From Cellulomonas carbonis (GTDB taxonomy: Bacteria; Actinomycetota; Actinomycetes; Actinomycetales; Cellulomonadaceae): DNA of 64,000 nucleotides. A program made the position numbers and the translations under genes. Under the pieces are notes generated by a model. That model was not told where the DNA came from, did no database searches, and saw only the letters and a list, made by a program, of their open reading frames with translations. Each line of letters starts with the position of its first letter. Within the stretch, counting starts at the first letter, position 1. The stretch lies in NCBI RefSeq assembly GCF_014636275.1, contig NZ_BMEB01000003.1, positions 1-64,000 on the forward strand. Direction: 5' to 3'. Below, piece after piece: positions 34,950-44,574 of this stretch.

Positions 34950-35705
34950 ATGACCACGTTCAGCCAGGACGACCTGCGCGGTGCGACGTTCCACGGCGTG
35001 CGGCTGCGCGGCGCCCGCTTCGTCGAGTCGGACCTGTCCGGCGTCGTCATGCGCGGGGTCGACCTCGCGGGTTCGGACATCGACGCACCGTGGCTCACCG
35101 ACGGCGAGAGCACGCTGCTCGTCAACGGCGTGGACGTCGCGGGGTTCGTCGAGGACGAGCTGAACCGCCGGTTCCCGGGCCGCTCGCAGCGCCGGGCAGC
35201 GGACCCTGACGGGCTGCGCGCGGCGTGGGGGGCGCTCGAGCGCACCTGGGCGGCGACCCTGGACCGGGTCGCCGGGATGCCTCCGGGGACCGTCGACGTG
35301 TCGGTCGACGGCGAGTGGTCGTTCGCGCAGACGCTCAGGCACCTCGTGATGGCGACGGACACGTGGCTGCGGCGCGCCGTCCTCGAGGTCGAGGAGCCGT
35401 ACCACCCGATCGGCCAGCCGAACGCGGAATTCGCGTCGGACGGCGGCGACCCGACGGTGTTCTCCGCGGGCACGCCGCCGTACGAGGAGGTGCTCGCGGT
35501 CCGCGCCGAGCGGGTCGGGATGGTGCGGGACCTCCTCGCGACCGTCACGCCCGAGGAGCTCGACGTGCCGCGCGTCAACCCGTGGGCCCCCGGGCACCCG
35601 GAGACGACGCGCTCGTGCCTGCACGTGATCTTCGAGGAGGAGTGGGAGCACCACCGCTTCGCCGTCCGCGACCTCGACGCCATCGACCGTGGTGCCGCCG
35701 GATGA
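34950..35705 (+). CDS. Pentapeptide-repeat/DinB fusion protein, paralogue A
   Basis: A 251-residue protein. Residues about 5-45 read as pentapeptide repeats (LRGATFHGVRLRGARFVESD). Residues 70-245 form a DinB_2/mycothiol-transferase-like four-helix domain with metal-site candidates in QTLRHLVMATDTWL and EEEWEHHRF. A close relative with the same architecture is encoded at 41037-41768. The C-terminal stop overlaps the ATG of the broken GNAT gene. The function is unknown; DinB-fold proteins are usually thiol-dependent metal enzymes. Confidence 0.82.
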   Translation: MTTFSQDDLRGATFHGVRLRGARFVESDLSGVVMRGVDLAGSDIDAPWLTDGESTLLVNGVDVAGFVEDELNRRFPGRSQRRAADPDGLRAAWGALERTWAATLDRVAGMPPGTVDVSVDGEWSFAQTLRHLVMATDTWLRRAVLEVEEPYHPIGQPNAEFASDGGDPTVFSAGTPPYEEVLAVRAERVGMVRDLLATVTPEELDVPRVNPWAPGHPETTRSCLHVIFEEEWEHHRFAVRDLDAIDRGAAG

Positions 35706-36164
35706 GCGCTCCGGCCGAGGGGCGCCTGGTCGTCCGGCGCCTCGTGGAGGACGACTGGCCGCTCCTGCGGGACGTGCGGATCGCCGCGCTCGGCGCCGAC
35801 CCGGACGCGTTCGGCTCGAGCCTCGCCCGCGAGCTCGCGATGGACGAGGCGGACTGGCGGGCACGGCTGCGCACGAGCCACTGGTTCGTCTCCTTCGACG
35901 ACGAAGCCGACGACGACGGCGTCGCCGACCAGACCGACCCTCGCGGCACACCACCCGTCGGGCTGGTGTGCGTCATGGCCGCCGTCGTCCCGGGCGAGGC
36001 GTCGCCGCGAGCCCGCCAGGTCGTCTCGGTGTGGGTGCGACGCGAGAGCCGGCGACGCGGGCACGGCGCTGTACGCCGCACGCGGCTTCCGTCCCACCGG
36101 CGAGTGGATACCGCTGCCGCGTGACCCGTCGATCCGCGAGGAGCGCTGGCTCGTCGAGCTCTGA
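35702..36164 (+). pseudogene. GNAT acetyltransferase broken by an internal deletion and frameshift
   Basis: The frame from ATG 35702 (coupled to the DinB gene as ATGA) gives a normal GNAT start and strand 4 (VVSVWVRRESRRRGHG). It then runs into unrelated residues and stops at 36124. The missing ending appears in another frame from 36063 to the TGA at 36162-36164: TALYAARGFRPTGEWIPLP and so on. The acetyl-CoA loop and the following helix and strand, about 30 residues, are absent. One deletion of roughly 90-100 bases with a frame change explains this. The product cannot bind acetyl-CoA. Confidence 0.8.
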
Positions 36165-36175
36165 CCCGCGCGTGC

Positions 36176-36865
36176 TCAGGGCGACGGCTCGACGGCGGGG
36201 ACGCCCTCGCGCCGCAGGACGGCGTCGCGTGCGCCTCGCCGCCGCTCGAGGAAGTCCCGGAACGCCATCGGGACGCCGCGCGCGGCCGCGAGGTCCACGT
36301 CGTCCATGACCTGGACGTGAACGTGGGGCTGCGTCGAGTTCCCCGAGCTGCCGCACCGCGCGAGCGGCTGGCCGGTGACGACCCGCTCGCGGACGCGCAC
36401 CGCGAGCGAGCCGGCCTGCAGGTGGACCAGCGCGACGTACACGGGTGGGTCGCCGGTCGCGAGGACGACGTGGTTCCCCGCGATCGCCCCGACGCCCCGC
36501 CGGAGCCTGGACGCCTGCCCGAGCGCGTACGGGACGAGTGCCAGCTGGGACCGCCGCGCCTCGTGGTCGGGCTCGCCGTCGTGCGCGACGACGACCTCAC
36601 CGTCGACGGGAGCCAGGATCGGCCGCCCGAAGCCGGCGAACCGCTCGGGCGGCTCGGTGGCGAACGCCGTCCGCCAGTCCCGACGGCGCGCCGGCCGGCC
36701 GCGCTCGTCGACCCCGACGAAGTCGATCGCGTAGCGCTCGCCAGGCAGGTCGACACCGTGGCTCGGCACACGACGGGCCGGGCTGTTGCGGACGAGCCAC
36801 CGCCCCTCGAAGGGCAGCGCGAGGACCACCGGAGCACGGTCCGGCGGCGCCTGCCCGACCGTCAT
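36176..36865 (-). CDS. M23-family (LytM-like) peptidase domain protein
   Basis: A 229-residue protein. The zinc ligands of M23 peptidases are recognisable: His and Asp in SHGVDLPGERYAIDFV, and the HxH pair in QPHVHVQV, with APVDGEVVVAHDG between. There is no signal peptide or membrane helix, which is unusual for a cell-wall enzyme. The gene follows the EspG-like gene by two bases and closes a five-gene overlapping operon with a putative secreted effector. It might process wall or cargo, or be an unrelated last gene. Confidence 0.8.
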   Translation of the reverse strand: MTVGQAPPDRAPVVLALPFEGRWLVRNSPARRVPSHGVDLPGERYAIDFVGVDERGRPARRRDWRTAFATEPPERFAGFGRPILAPVDGEVVVAHDGEPDHEARRSQLALVPYALGQASRLRRGVGAIAGNHVVLATGDPPVYVALVHLQAGSLAVRVRERVVTGQPLARCGSSGNSTQPHVHVQVMDDVDLAAARGVPMAFRDFLERRRGARDAVLRREGVPAVEPSP

Positions 36866-36867
36866 GG

Positions 36868-37710
36868 TCAGCGTGCGGCCACGGCGCCCCGGGCCGCCGC
36901 CACCTCCGCGACGAGGTGCACGAGGTCGGTCCACACGACGGCCGACGGGACGGCCCGGAACAGCGTGCCGCCGTCCGCGGACCGGGTGAGTGCGAAGTGG
37001 CCCGACGCCCCGGCGTTGACCATGACGCGTCCGTGCGTCAGACCGGTCCCCTGGAACGTCCACAGGCACCACGGCTGCTGCCACGCCCGGAGCAGGTGGG
37101 GGTCCGCGTCGGCCGGCGGCGGTGCGTCGGCGTCGTCGGCGCGCGCGAGGACGACGCGCTCGGGGATCGCCTCCGGGCTCGTCGCGAGGCTCCACGCGGG
37201 CCCCAGACCGACCCAGGCCGCGATCATCCCCGGGACGTGCGCGGCGTCGACGAGGTCCAGACGCATCCCGTCGTCGGACTGCCCTGACTCGTCGGGGTGG
37301 GCAGCCGACGCGTCGTCGTCCGCGGTCGCGGACTCGGCGCCGGCCGGCGACGGCCCCGACAGCACCACCGCGAGACCTCCGACGAGGTACGCGTCGAACG
37401 CCCGGGGCCGCCCGGCGTCGGACGCCTCGACGCGGAGGTGGCCGTCGGGCTGGGTGAGTGCCCCGGCGACGAGGCGGCCATGCGCGGTGGGCGTGCCGTC
37501 GGGAGCGAGCAGGCCCGCGTCCACGAGGGCGGGGTCGGCCTCGGTGCCGGTCGGCTCGGGCGTCGCCGTCGTCAGCGCGGCGAGCGAGGCCCGGTCGAGG
37601 GAGGGCCCCGTCGACCGGAACGGCTGGGCGGCCACGACGCGCGACACGTCCTCGAGCGGCTCGCCGATCGACGCGAGGTAGGGGTCGAGGCGGGGGAGCT
37701 GAGCGGTCAT
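36868..37710 (-). CDS. EspG-like putative secretion chaperone
   Basis: A 280-residue soluble protein. No family is certain. The pattern VDAGLLAPDGTPTAHGRLVA followed by a beta segment (AFDAYLVGGLAVVLSG) resembles ESX-associated EspG proteins, which bind effectors before T7SS export. An acidic, disordered insert lies near residues 120-150. ATG 37710 overlaps the LpqN-like stop by four bases. Being in one operon with a helical, glycine-zipper protein and an LpqN-like protein supports the reading. Confidence 0.5.
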   Translation of the reverse strand: MTAQLPRLDPYLASIGEPLEDVSRVVAAQPFRSTGPSLDRASLAALTTATPEPTGTEADPALVDAGLLAPDGTPTAHGRLVAGALTQPDGHLRVEASDAGRPRAFDAYLVGGLAVVLSGPSPAGAESATADDDASAAHPDESGQSDDGMRLDLVDAAHVPGMIAAWVGLGPAWSLATSPEAIPERVVLARADDADAPPPADADPHLLRAWQQPWCLWTFQGTGLTHGRVMVNAGASGHFALTRSADGGTLFRAVPSAVVWTDLVHLVAEVAAARGAVAAR

Positions 37711-38186
37711 CGGTTCACCGTCCCGGGGACGAGCCCGGCCAGGGCCTGGTCGAGCAGGGGACCCGCCTCGGGGAGCTGCGCCACCCCGCAGGTGGCGGTC
37801 GCGGTCGTGACCGCTCCGTGCGCGAGGACGACGACCTGGGTCACGGTGAGCGGGATCGGCCCCTGCTGGTGGACGGCGACGAGCCGCCGGCCCTCGGCGT
37901 CGCCCACGGCCCACAGGTCGTAGGCGAGCACGTGCGCGCCGTCGGCCACCGCGGTCGCGGCGGCGAGCGCCTCCGTGCCGAGCGTGCGGATGTCCGCCGC
38001 GGCGTCGGCCGGCGCGACGGTCACGGTGACGTTGGGCCGGAAGGTGGTGCCGTCGGCTGCCGCCTGCCCTGCGGGGCCGGCGATCGCGATGGGGAACCCC
38101 GGCGCCTCGACGCGCTCCCAGCCCGGCGGCAGGCCGAGCGCGAGCCCCGTCACCTCGTCCCGGACCTCGGCGGTCGTGCTGGTCAC
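37707..38186 (-). CDS. LpqN/DcrB-like protein
   Basis: A 159-residue alpha/beta protein. GLALGLPPGWERVEAPGFPI, FRPNVTVTVAPADA and a late hydrophobic TVTQVVVLAHGAV pattern match the LpqN/LpqT (Mog1-PsbP) fold seen in mycobacteria and near T7SS loci. There is no signal peptide or lipobox, so it is probably cytoplasmic here. GTG 38186 overlaps the preceding membrane gene (GTGA). It may be an adaptor for the effector. Confidence 0.6.
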   Translation of the reverse strand: MTSTTAEVRDEVTGLALGLPPGWERVEAPGFPIAIAGPAGQAAADGTTFRPNVTVTVAPADAAADIRTLGTEALAAATAVADGAHVLAYDLWAVGDAEGRRLVAVHQQGPIPLTVTQVVVLAHGAVTTATATCGVAQLPEAGPLLDQALAGLVPGTVNR

Positions 38187-38617
38187 CGCTGCTCCTTCCG
38201 TCCGCGCATGCGCCCGCCGCGCATCCGCGCGGGGTCGCGCTCGACCTGCTCGACGAACCACCGCGGCTGCAACGCCCGAGGCAACCAGAAGATCCCGACG
38301 ATCCCCACGACCCACGCCACCAGCGCCAGGACGACGGCGACCGCGCCGAGGAGGACGAGCACGGCGTCGTCCTGGCCCGCGAGTGCGGCACCGATCGTCG
38401 CCAGCAGGCCGCCGGCCCCGAGCCACGCGCACGCGAGGACGACGGTCGGTCCGAGGATCCACACCTCGGCGAGGGTGCGGAACCGTCCGGCGTAGTGGGC
38501 CAGGCCGAGGGCCAGCAGTACGAGGCTCGCGATCGCGCCGACGACGAGGCCGCCCGTGGGCGGGGCCGCCGACGGGTCCGGGAGGGGCTGGAGGCTCAGC
38601 CGAACAGCGAGTTCCAT
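38183..38617 (-). CDS. Four-helix membrane protein, candidate immunity protein
   Basis: A 144-residue protein with four hydrophobic helices and a basic C-terminal tail (ARMRGGRMRGRKEQR). No family recognised. The ATG lies inside the 3' end of the glycine-zipper gene (22-base overlap), so the two are tightly coupled. A small multi-helix membrane protein directly after a membrane-active toxin is the usual place for its immunity protein; that role is inferred. Confidence 0.55.
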   Translation of the reverse strand: MELAVRLSLQPLPDPSAAPPTGGLVVGAIASLVLLALGLAHYAGRFRTLAEVWILGPTVVLACAWLGAGGLLATIGAALAGQDDAVLVLLGAVAVVLALVAWVVGIVGIFWLPRALQPRWFVEQVERDPARMRGGRMRGRKEQR

Positions 38618-39621
38618 GCGTCCTTCACCGTGTCGCCGACCTCGGAGACGGCCTCCTCGAGGAGCCTGCCGGTCGCCTTGCCCACCTTGCTGCCGACGAA
38701 CGAGCCGACCGCGCCGCCGATCAGCGCGCCGCCGACGGTGCCGACCACCGGGATCGGCACGAACGACCCGACGGTCGCGCCGATCTGCGCGCCGACGATC
38801 CCGCCCGCGACCGCGCCACCGCCCTCGGTCACGGTGTTGTACGCGGCGCTCGCGACGCGCTCGCCGGTGCCCCACTCGGGGTGGTACTTCGCGTCGTGCT
38901 CCCACTGGCTCATGTAGGAGTCGTAGAGGGTCAGGCCTGAGCCGAGGACGCCGAGTGCCCGACCACCGGTGCGGGCCCACGTGGGCGGGCGGCCGAGGTC
39001 CGGGTCGGTGACGAACGTCGGTCGGTCACGCGGGTAGAACGCGGGGCTGTCGGCGGCGCTCGCGAGGCGCCCCACGTGGGGGTCGGCGGCCGAGCCCTGG
39101 ATGACCAGGAGACCGGACGGCCGCCGCACGACGGGCGTCCCGCGCACGATGTCGTCGGGTGCGGGCAGGTCGAGCGACGGGAGGGTCGCGCCGGGGCGGG
39201 GGACCGCGAGCGAGAAGCGGCGGTAGCGCTCGAGCAGCGCGCCGCTCGTGCCGAGCACGAAGGCCCCGAACTCGTCGGACCTGGCGGTCCGGTCCACGTT
39301 GTCGCCGGCGCTCTGCGACCTGTCCCAACCCAGCTTGGAGAAGTCCGGCAGCCAGTAGCCGGCCGTGAGCAGCTCGCTGATCGGGCGCTCGTGGTCCACG
39401 AACCGCAGGACCAGCTCACGTGCCCACCCCGCGAGCTCGGCCAGGTCACCGGCGCGGGCGCGCACCTGGTTCCGCACGAACGGTGCGCCCGTCACCAGGT
39501 GCGCCACGTCGTCGATCTCGCGCTGGAGGTCGGTGGCGGCCTCGTCGAGGCTCGCCGAGACCAGCAGGGTGGCGGCGCTCATCGCGAGCACGCCGTCGGG
39601 ATCGATCGCGGTGGACGTCAT
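38596..39621 (-). CDS. Putative T7SS-type effector with C-terminal glycine zipper
   Basis: A 341-residue protein. Residues 1-115 are helical and WXG/LXG-like (long amphipathic helices with VRARAGDLAELAGWARELVL). The middle has little predicted structure. Residues about 265-320 form a glycine zipper (AGGIVGAQIGATVGSFVPIP followed by VVGTVGGALIGGAVGSFVGS) able to insert in membranes. Glycine-zipper C-termini occur in T7SS toxins such as TspA. It is the first of five overlapping genes that also encode a small membrane protein and LpqN- and EspG-like proteins. The effector role is inferred. Confidence 0.6.
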   Translation of the reverse strand: MTSTAIDPDGVLAMSAATLLVSASLDEAATDLQREIDDVAHLVTGAPFVRNQVRARAGDLAELAGWARELVLRFVDHERPISELLTAGYWLPDFSKLGWDRSQSAGDNVDRTARSDEFGAFVLGTSGALLERYRRFSLAVPRPGATLPSLDLPAPDDIVRGTPVVRRPSGLLVIQGSAADPHVGRLASAADSPAFYPRDRPTFVTDPDLGRPPTWARTGGRALGVLGSGLTLYDSYMSQWEHDAKYHPEWGTGERVASAAYNTVTEGGGAVAGGIVGAQIGATVGSFVPIPVVGTVGGALIGGAVGSFVGSKVGKATGRLLEEAVSEVGDTVKDAWNSLFG

Positions 39622-39753
39622 GACACCTCGGGTGGCCGGCGGGACAGCCCTCGCAGGATGCCAGACGGTCGGCACCGGCGGAACTCGGGTCGTGCGCCGT
39701 CGTGACCGGCGGGCCGGGTGCCCCCACTGGCGTCCACGCGGTAGACCGGAGGC

Positions 39754-40428
39754 GTGACGGAGCGCAGCCCTCGCGCGCGGCGCGTGCCGGAGGGGTACGA
39801 GAGCGGCCCGGACGCGCCCGTCCGGGCGGCGCTGCACGCGCTCGCGCGGGCCGACGGCGCCGCGACGCTCGTCCTCGTCGAGGGCATCAGCGACCAGATC
39901 GCCGTCGAGACGGCCGCGCAGGTGCGCGGTCTCGACCTCGACGCCGAGGGAGTCGTCGTGGTGCCGGTGGGCGGCGCGCACGCCGTGGGCCGGGTCCTGC
40001 GGACGCTCGCCCCGGGCCGCCCCTCGGCCGCGCGGGCCGTCCGGGTGGTCGGGCTGTGCGACCGTCGCGAGGAGGGCGTCGTCGGCCGCGCGCTCGAGGC
40101 CGCGGGCCTCGGTGCCGTCCGGGACCGGCCCGACCTCGAGCGTCTGGGCTTCTTCGTGTGCGACGAGGACCTCGAGGACGAGCTCGTCCGTGCCGTCGGG
40201 GCGCACGAGGCCCTGCCCCTGCTCGCCGCGGAGGGCGACCTGCGGGCGTTCCGGTCGCTCCAGGACCAGCCCGCGTGGCGCGGGAGGGCGGCCGACGAGC
40301 AGCTGCGGCGGTTCCTCGGCAGCGGCGGGAGCCGCAAGCTGCGCTACGCGAGGCTGCTGGTCGTGGCCGCCGCCGAGCGCGACCGGTTGCCCCTGCCGCT
40401 CGTCGCGCTGCTCGAGGCGGTCGGGTAG
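39754..40428 (+). CDS. Stand-alone TOPRIM (OLD-like) domain protein
   Basis: A 224-residue protein. The first half matches the TOPRIM fold of OLD nucleases: the catalytic Glu in LVLVEGISDQIAVE, the glycine-rich VVPVGGAHAVGRVL, and a DxD-like VVGLCDRREE in which the second Asp is replaced. The second half is helical. There is no ATPase domain, unlike true OLD proteins, and no UvrD-like partner (Gabija) adjoins. It may be a nuclease or nucleotidyl-transfer domain of unknown use. Divergent from the glycine-zipper operon. Start GTG 39754. Confidence 0.7.
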   Translation: MTERSPRARRVPEGYESGPDAPVRAALHALARADGAATLVLVEGISDQIAVETAAQVRGLDLDAEGVVVVPVGGAHAVGRVLRTLAPGRPSAARAVRVVGLCDRREEGVVGRALEAAGLGAVRDRPDLERLGFFVCDEDLEDELVRAVGAHEALPLLAAEGDLRAFRSLQDQPAWRGRAADEQLRRFLGSGGSRKLRYARLLVVAAAERDRLPLPLVALLEAVG

Positions 40429-40457
40429 CCCTCCTGCAGCGTCGCGGGCCCCGGCCG

Positions 40458-40736
40458 TCAGCTCTCGGCGTCGAAGCCCTCGCCGTCCGCTGCGGGGCTG
40501 ACGGTCCAGACGCGGACGTCCTTGCCCGTCCCGTGGTGGTCCTTCTCGTGCACGCGGACGGTGCCGTCGTGCTCGTCCTGCCCGGAGCCGGCGACCTCGT
40601 GGTCGCCCGTGGGGCCGTGGGCGTGCATCGTGACCTGGCCGGTGAACTCGTCGAGCGACGCCGGGGTGTGGCCCTCGACGTCGGTCACCTCGTAGGGGAC
40701 GCCCGAGGCGATCATGGATGGGGTCGAGTCCGTCAT
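40458..40736 (-). CDS. Small acidic, His-rich hypothetical protein
   Basis: A 92-residue protein with many Asp, Glu, Gly and His (for example HAHGPTGDHEVAG and RVHEKDHHGTGKD). It has no hydrophobic helix and no known family. The ATG lies behind a weak GGAGAGG site. The His/Asp content might bind metal, but that is speculation. Confidence 0.55.
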   Translation of the reverse strand: MTDSTPSMIASGVPYEVTDVEGHTPASLDEFTGQVTMHAHGPTGDHEVAGSGQDEHDGTVRVHEKDHHGTGKDVRVWTVSPAADGEGFDAES

Positions 40737-41036
40737 GGCGGTGCCTCTCCTGGACGGCCGACGAGGGCGGATGCCGCCTCCGGCCGTGCTGTGCGAGCGT
40801 GCGCCCTCCCGGGCTGGATGGCAAGGCGTGGTGGTCACCGGTGCCGGCGGGTCGTGGGCGATCTGCGCAGGGGAGACGTCGTCGACCGCATCTGTGCAGC
40901 ACGTCGGACGGTGTGAGCCGGGCTCGTCGCCCGGCGGGACTTCACACACGGCCCCGGCAGGAGCAGGTTGGGGGGCGGCGGGTCCGTCGCCCGCTCCCGG
41001 CTGCCGCCGGCGTGGACGACAGGGTGGAGACCGGCG
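40737..41036. other. 300-base gap between divergent genes, with a two-part hairpin
   Basis: No gene is supported. A structured inverted repeat lies at 40911-40947: GTGTGA pairs with TCACAC and GCCGGGC with GCCCGGC around a TCGTC loop. Its two-part symmetry could be an operator or an RNA hairpin in the leader of the gene at 41037. Confidence 0.4.
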
Positions 41037-41768
41037 ATGACGACCTACTCCCGCACCAAGGAGTTCGAGGGCGCGACCTTCGTGAGGGCGAGCTTCAGGG
41101 GCGCCACGCTGCGGTTCTCCGACCTCAGCGGCGTGACGATGCGCGGCGTCGACGTCGACGGGCTCGACCTCGACAGCCACGACCTCTTCTTCGGCAGCCT
41201 CGTCGTCAACGGGGTCGACGTCGTGCCGCTCGTCGACGCCGAGCTGAACCGGCAGTTCCCCGGGCGCGAGCTGCAGAAGGCCGAGGCGCCCGAGGGCCTG
41301 CGCGCGGGGTGGGTCGCGGTCCAGGACGCATGGGCGACGACGGTGGAGGGCACGCCGCCGGAGCTGGTCGACGCGCACGTCGAGGACGAGTGGTCCCTGG
41401 CGCAGACGCTGCGGCACCTCGTCCTGGCCACCGACGCCTGGCTCCGGGGCGGGATCCTGCGGGTCGAGCAGCCGTTCCACGAGATCGGCCAGATCTTCAC
41501 CGGTGCGGCCGAGATGGGCTTCGACATGCCGGTCTTCCGCGACAACCCGCCGCCCTACGAGGAGGTCCTCGCGGTCCGGGCCGACCGCCAGCACATGGTG
41601 ACCGACTTCCTGGCCACGGCGACGTCGGAGCTGCTCGCGGAGGAGCGCGACGACCCGTGGGGCGGGGGCGACTGGCACCCCACCGTCGGCGACTGCGTCC
41701 GCGTGATCCTCGAGGAGGAGTGGGCGCACCTGCGCTACGTGCGGCGGGACCTCGCCCTGCTGCGGTGA
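41037..41768 (+). CDS. Pentapeptide-repeat/DinB fusion protein, paralogue B
   Basis: A 243-residue protein with the same plan as the product of 34950-35705: short pentapeptide-like N-terminus (FEGATFVRASFRGATLRFSD), then a DinB_2-type helical domain with QTLRHLVLATDAWL and EEEWAHLRY. The two share many identical stretches (for example NGVDV, PPYEEVLAVRA), but differ enough to be an old duplication. The ATG has a GGTGGAGA ribosome site. Function unknown. Confidence 0.82.
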   Translation: MTTYSRTKEFEGATFVRASFRGATLRFSDLSGVTMRGVDVDGLDLDSHDLFFGSLVVNGVDVVPLVDAELNRQFPGRELQKAEAPEGLRAGWVAVQDAWATTVEGTPPELVDAHVEDEWSLAQTLRHLVLATDAWLRGGILRVEQPFHEIGQIFTGAAEMGFDMPVFRDNPPPYEEVLAVRADRQHMVTDFLATATSELLAEERDDPWGGGDWHPTVGDCVRVILEEEWAHLRYVRRDLALLR

Positions 41769-41783
41769 GCCCGACGGTGGCGG

Positions 41784-42515
41784 TCAGGCCGGGTCGCGCT
41801 CCGTGGCGGGAGGGTGGGAGCCCTGCTCGATCTCGCCGGCGATCCGCTGCTCGAGCGCCGTCGTCGCCCCCTCGGGGACGGCGACGAGGCCTTCGAGCTC
41901 CCGCATGGCGAGGCGGTACGCGGTATGGCGCTCGCTGGCGGACGCGCCGCGGTCCTCGGCGATCGCGATGAGCTGCTTGGCCTTCGTGAGCGCCTGCCGT
42001 TCCGACGCGGTGAAGGTCGACGCGCGGCGGCGTCGGGCCTCCCGCCCGGCGACCTCGAAGGCGAGCGCGAGCTCCTCGACGGAGCTCCGGTACGCGTCGA
42101 GGCGGACCAGGTCCTCGACGTCGTCGGCGCGGGCGGGGCGCAGCCCGTCGGCGTGCCGCTTGGCGCGGTGGAAGTCGACGACGAGCGGCTCGCGCATGTC
42201 GCTCATCATCGGGAAGTCGATGAGCTTGTCGACGTCCAGCTCGTACGCGAGCCATCGCCGGTGGACGGCGTCGTGCTCGGCGACCACCCGGTCGACGTCG
42301 GCCCTGTGGGCCCTCCCCCGGACGGTCGGCGCGGTCGTGCCCGCACCAGGTACGGGACCGGCGCCGGCGCCGTACTTGATGCGCGCGAGCTCGAGCTTGT
42401 GCTTGCGGCGGCGCTTGTCCCATCGCTCGAAGCCCTCGGTGGCACCACCGAGGACGCCGAGGAGGGGGAAGACCAGCCACCAGTACGAGGCCGCGAACTC
42501 CCAGAAGCCATCCAC
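41784..42515 (-). CDS. Hypothetical protein with one N-terminal membrane helix
   Basis: A 243-residue protein beginning MDGFWEFAASYWWLVFPLLG, a single membrane helix, followed by an Arg/Lys-rich and then Ala/Glu-rich helical cytoplasmic domain, probably coiled coil (ASTFTASERQALTKAKQLIA). I know no family. GTG 42515 was preferred because TCTACC lies a leaderless -10 distance upstream; GTG 42524 is an alternative. It is divergent from dnaK, so the HAIR operators lie within its upstream region as well. Confidence 0.6.
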   Translation of the reverse strand: MDGFWEFAASYWWLVFPLLGVLGGATEGFERWDKRRRKHKLELARIKYGAGAGPVPGAGTTAPTVRGRAHRADVDRVVAEHDAVHRRWLAYELDVDKLIDFPMMSDMREPLVVDFHRAKRHADGLRPARADDVEDLVRLDAYRSSVEELALAFEVAGREARRRRASTFTASERQALTKAKQLIAIAEDRGASASERHTAYRLAMRELEGLVAVPEGATTALEQRIAGEIEQGSHPPATERDPA

Positions 42516-42584
42516 GTCGACCACGGTAGACCGGGTGCGGCCTGCGATGCCGCGACGGCCAGGAACAACCCGCCCCGGCCGGGA

Positions 42585-42605
42585 GTTGAGCCATGTGGAC
42601 TCAAG
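42585..42605 (+). promoter_or_regulatory. HspR operator (HAIR box) 1
   Basis: GTTGAGC-N7-ACTCAAG matches the HAIR consensus CTTGAGT-N7-ACTCAAG at 12 of 14 arm bases. It lies about 90 bases before the dnaK ATG and close to the start of the divergent gene. Confidence 0.85.
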
Positions 42606-42647
42606 TTCGGCCGTCTGAAGTTGCATCGTCGAGGTGCGCCGCGCAGA

Positions 42648-42668
42648 CTTGAGTGCAGCAGGCTCAAC
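42648..42668 (+). promoter_or_regulatory. HspR operator (HAIR box) 2
   Basis: CTTGAGT-N7-GCTCAAC matches the HAIR consensus at 12 of 14 arm bases, 63 bases downstream of box 1, between it and the dnaK ATG. Paired boxes agree with repression by the HspR encoded in the same operon. Confidence 0.87.
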
Positions 42669-42693
42669 CAAGCGAAGGAAGAGGCACCCACAC

Positions 42694-44570
<1,877 letters not shown>

Positions 44571-44574
<4 letters not shown>

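Noticed and set aside
39754..40428. Gabija-type defence (GajA)
   Set aside because: No ABC-type ATPase domain in the protein and no UvrD-like GajB gene beside it.
40911..40947. Rho-independent terminator of the gene at 40458-40736
   Set aside because: It lies upstream of that gene and before the start of the divergent gene, so it cannot end either message; an operator or leader structure is more plausible.
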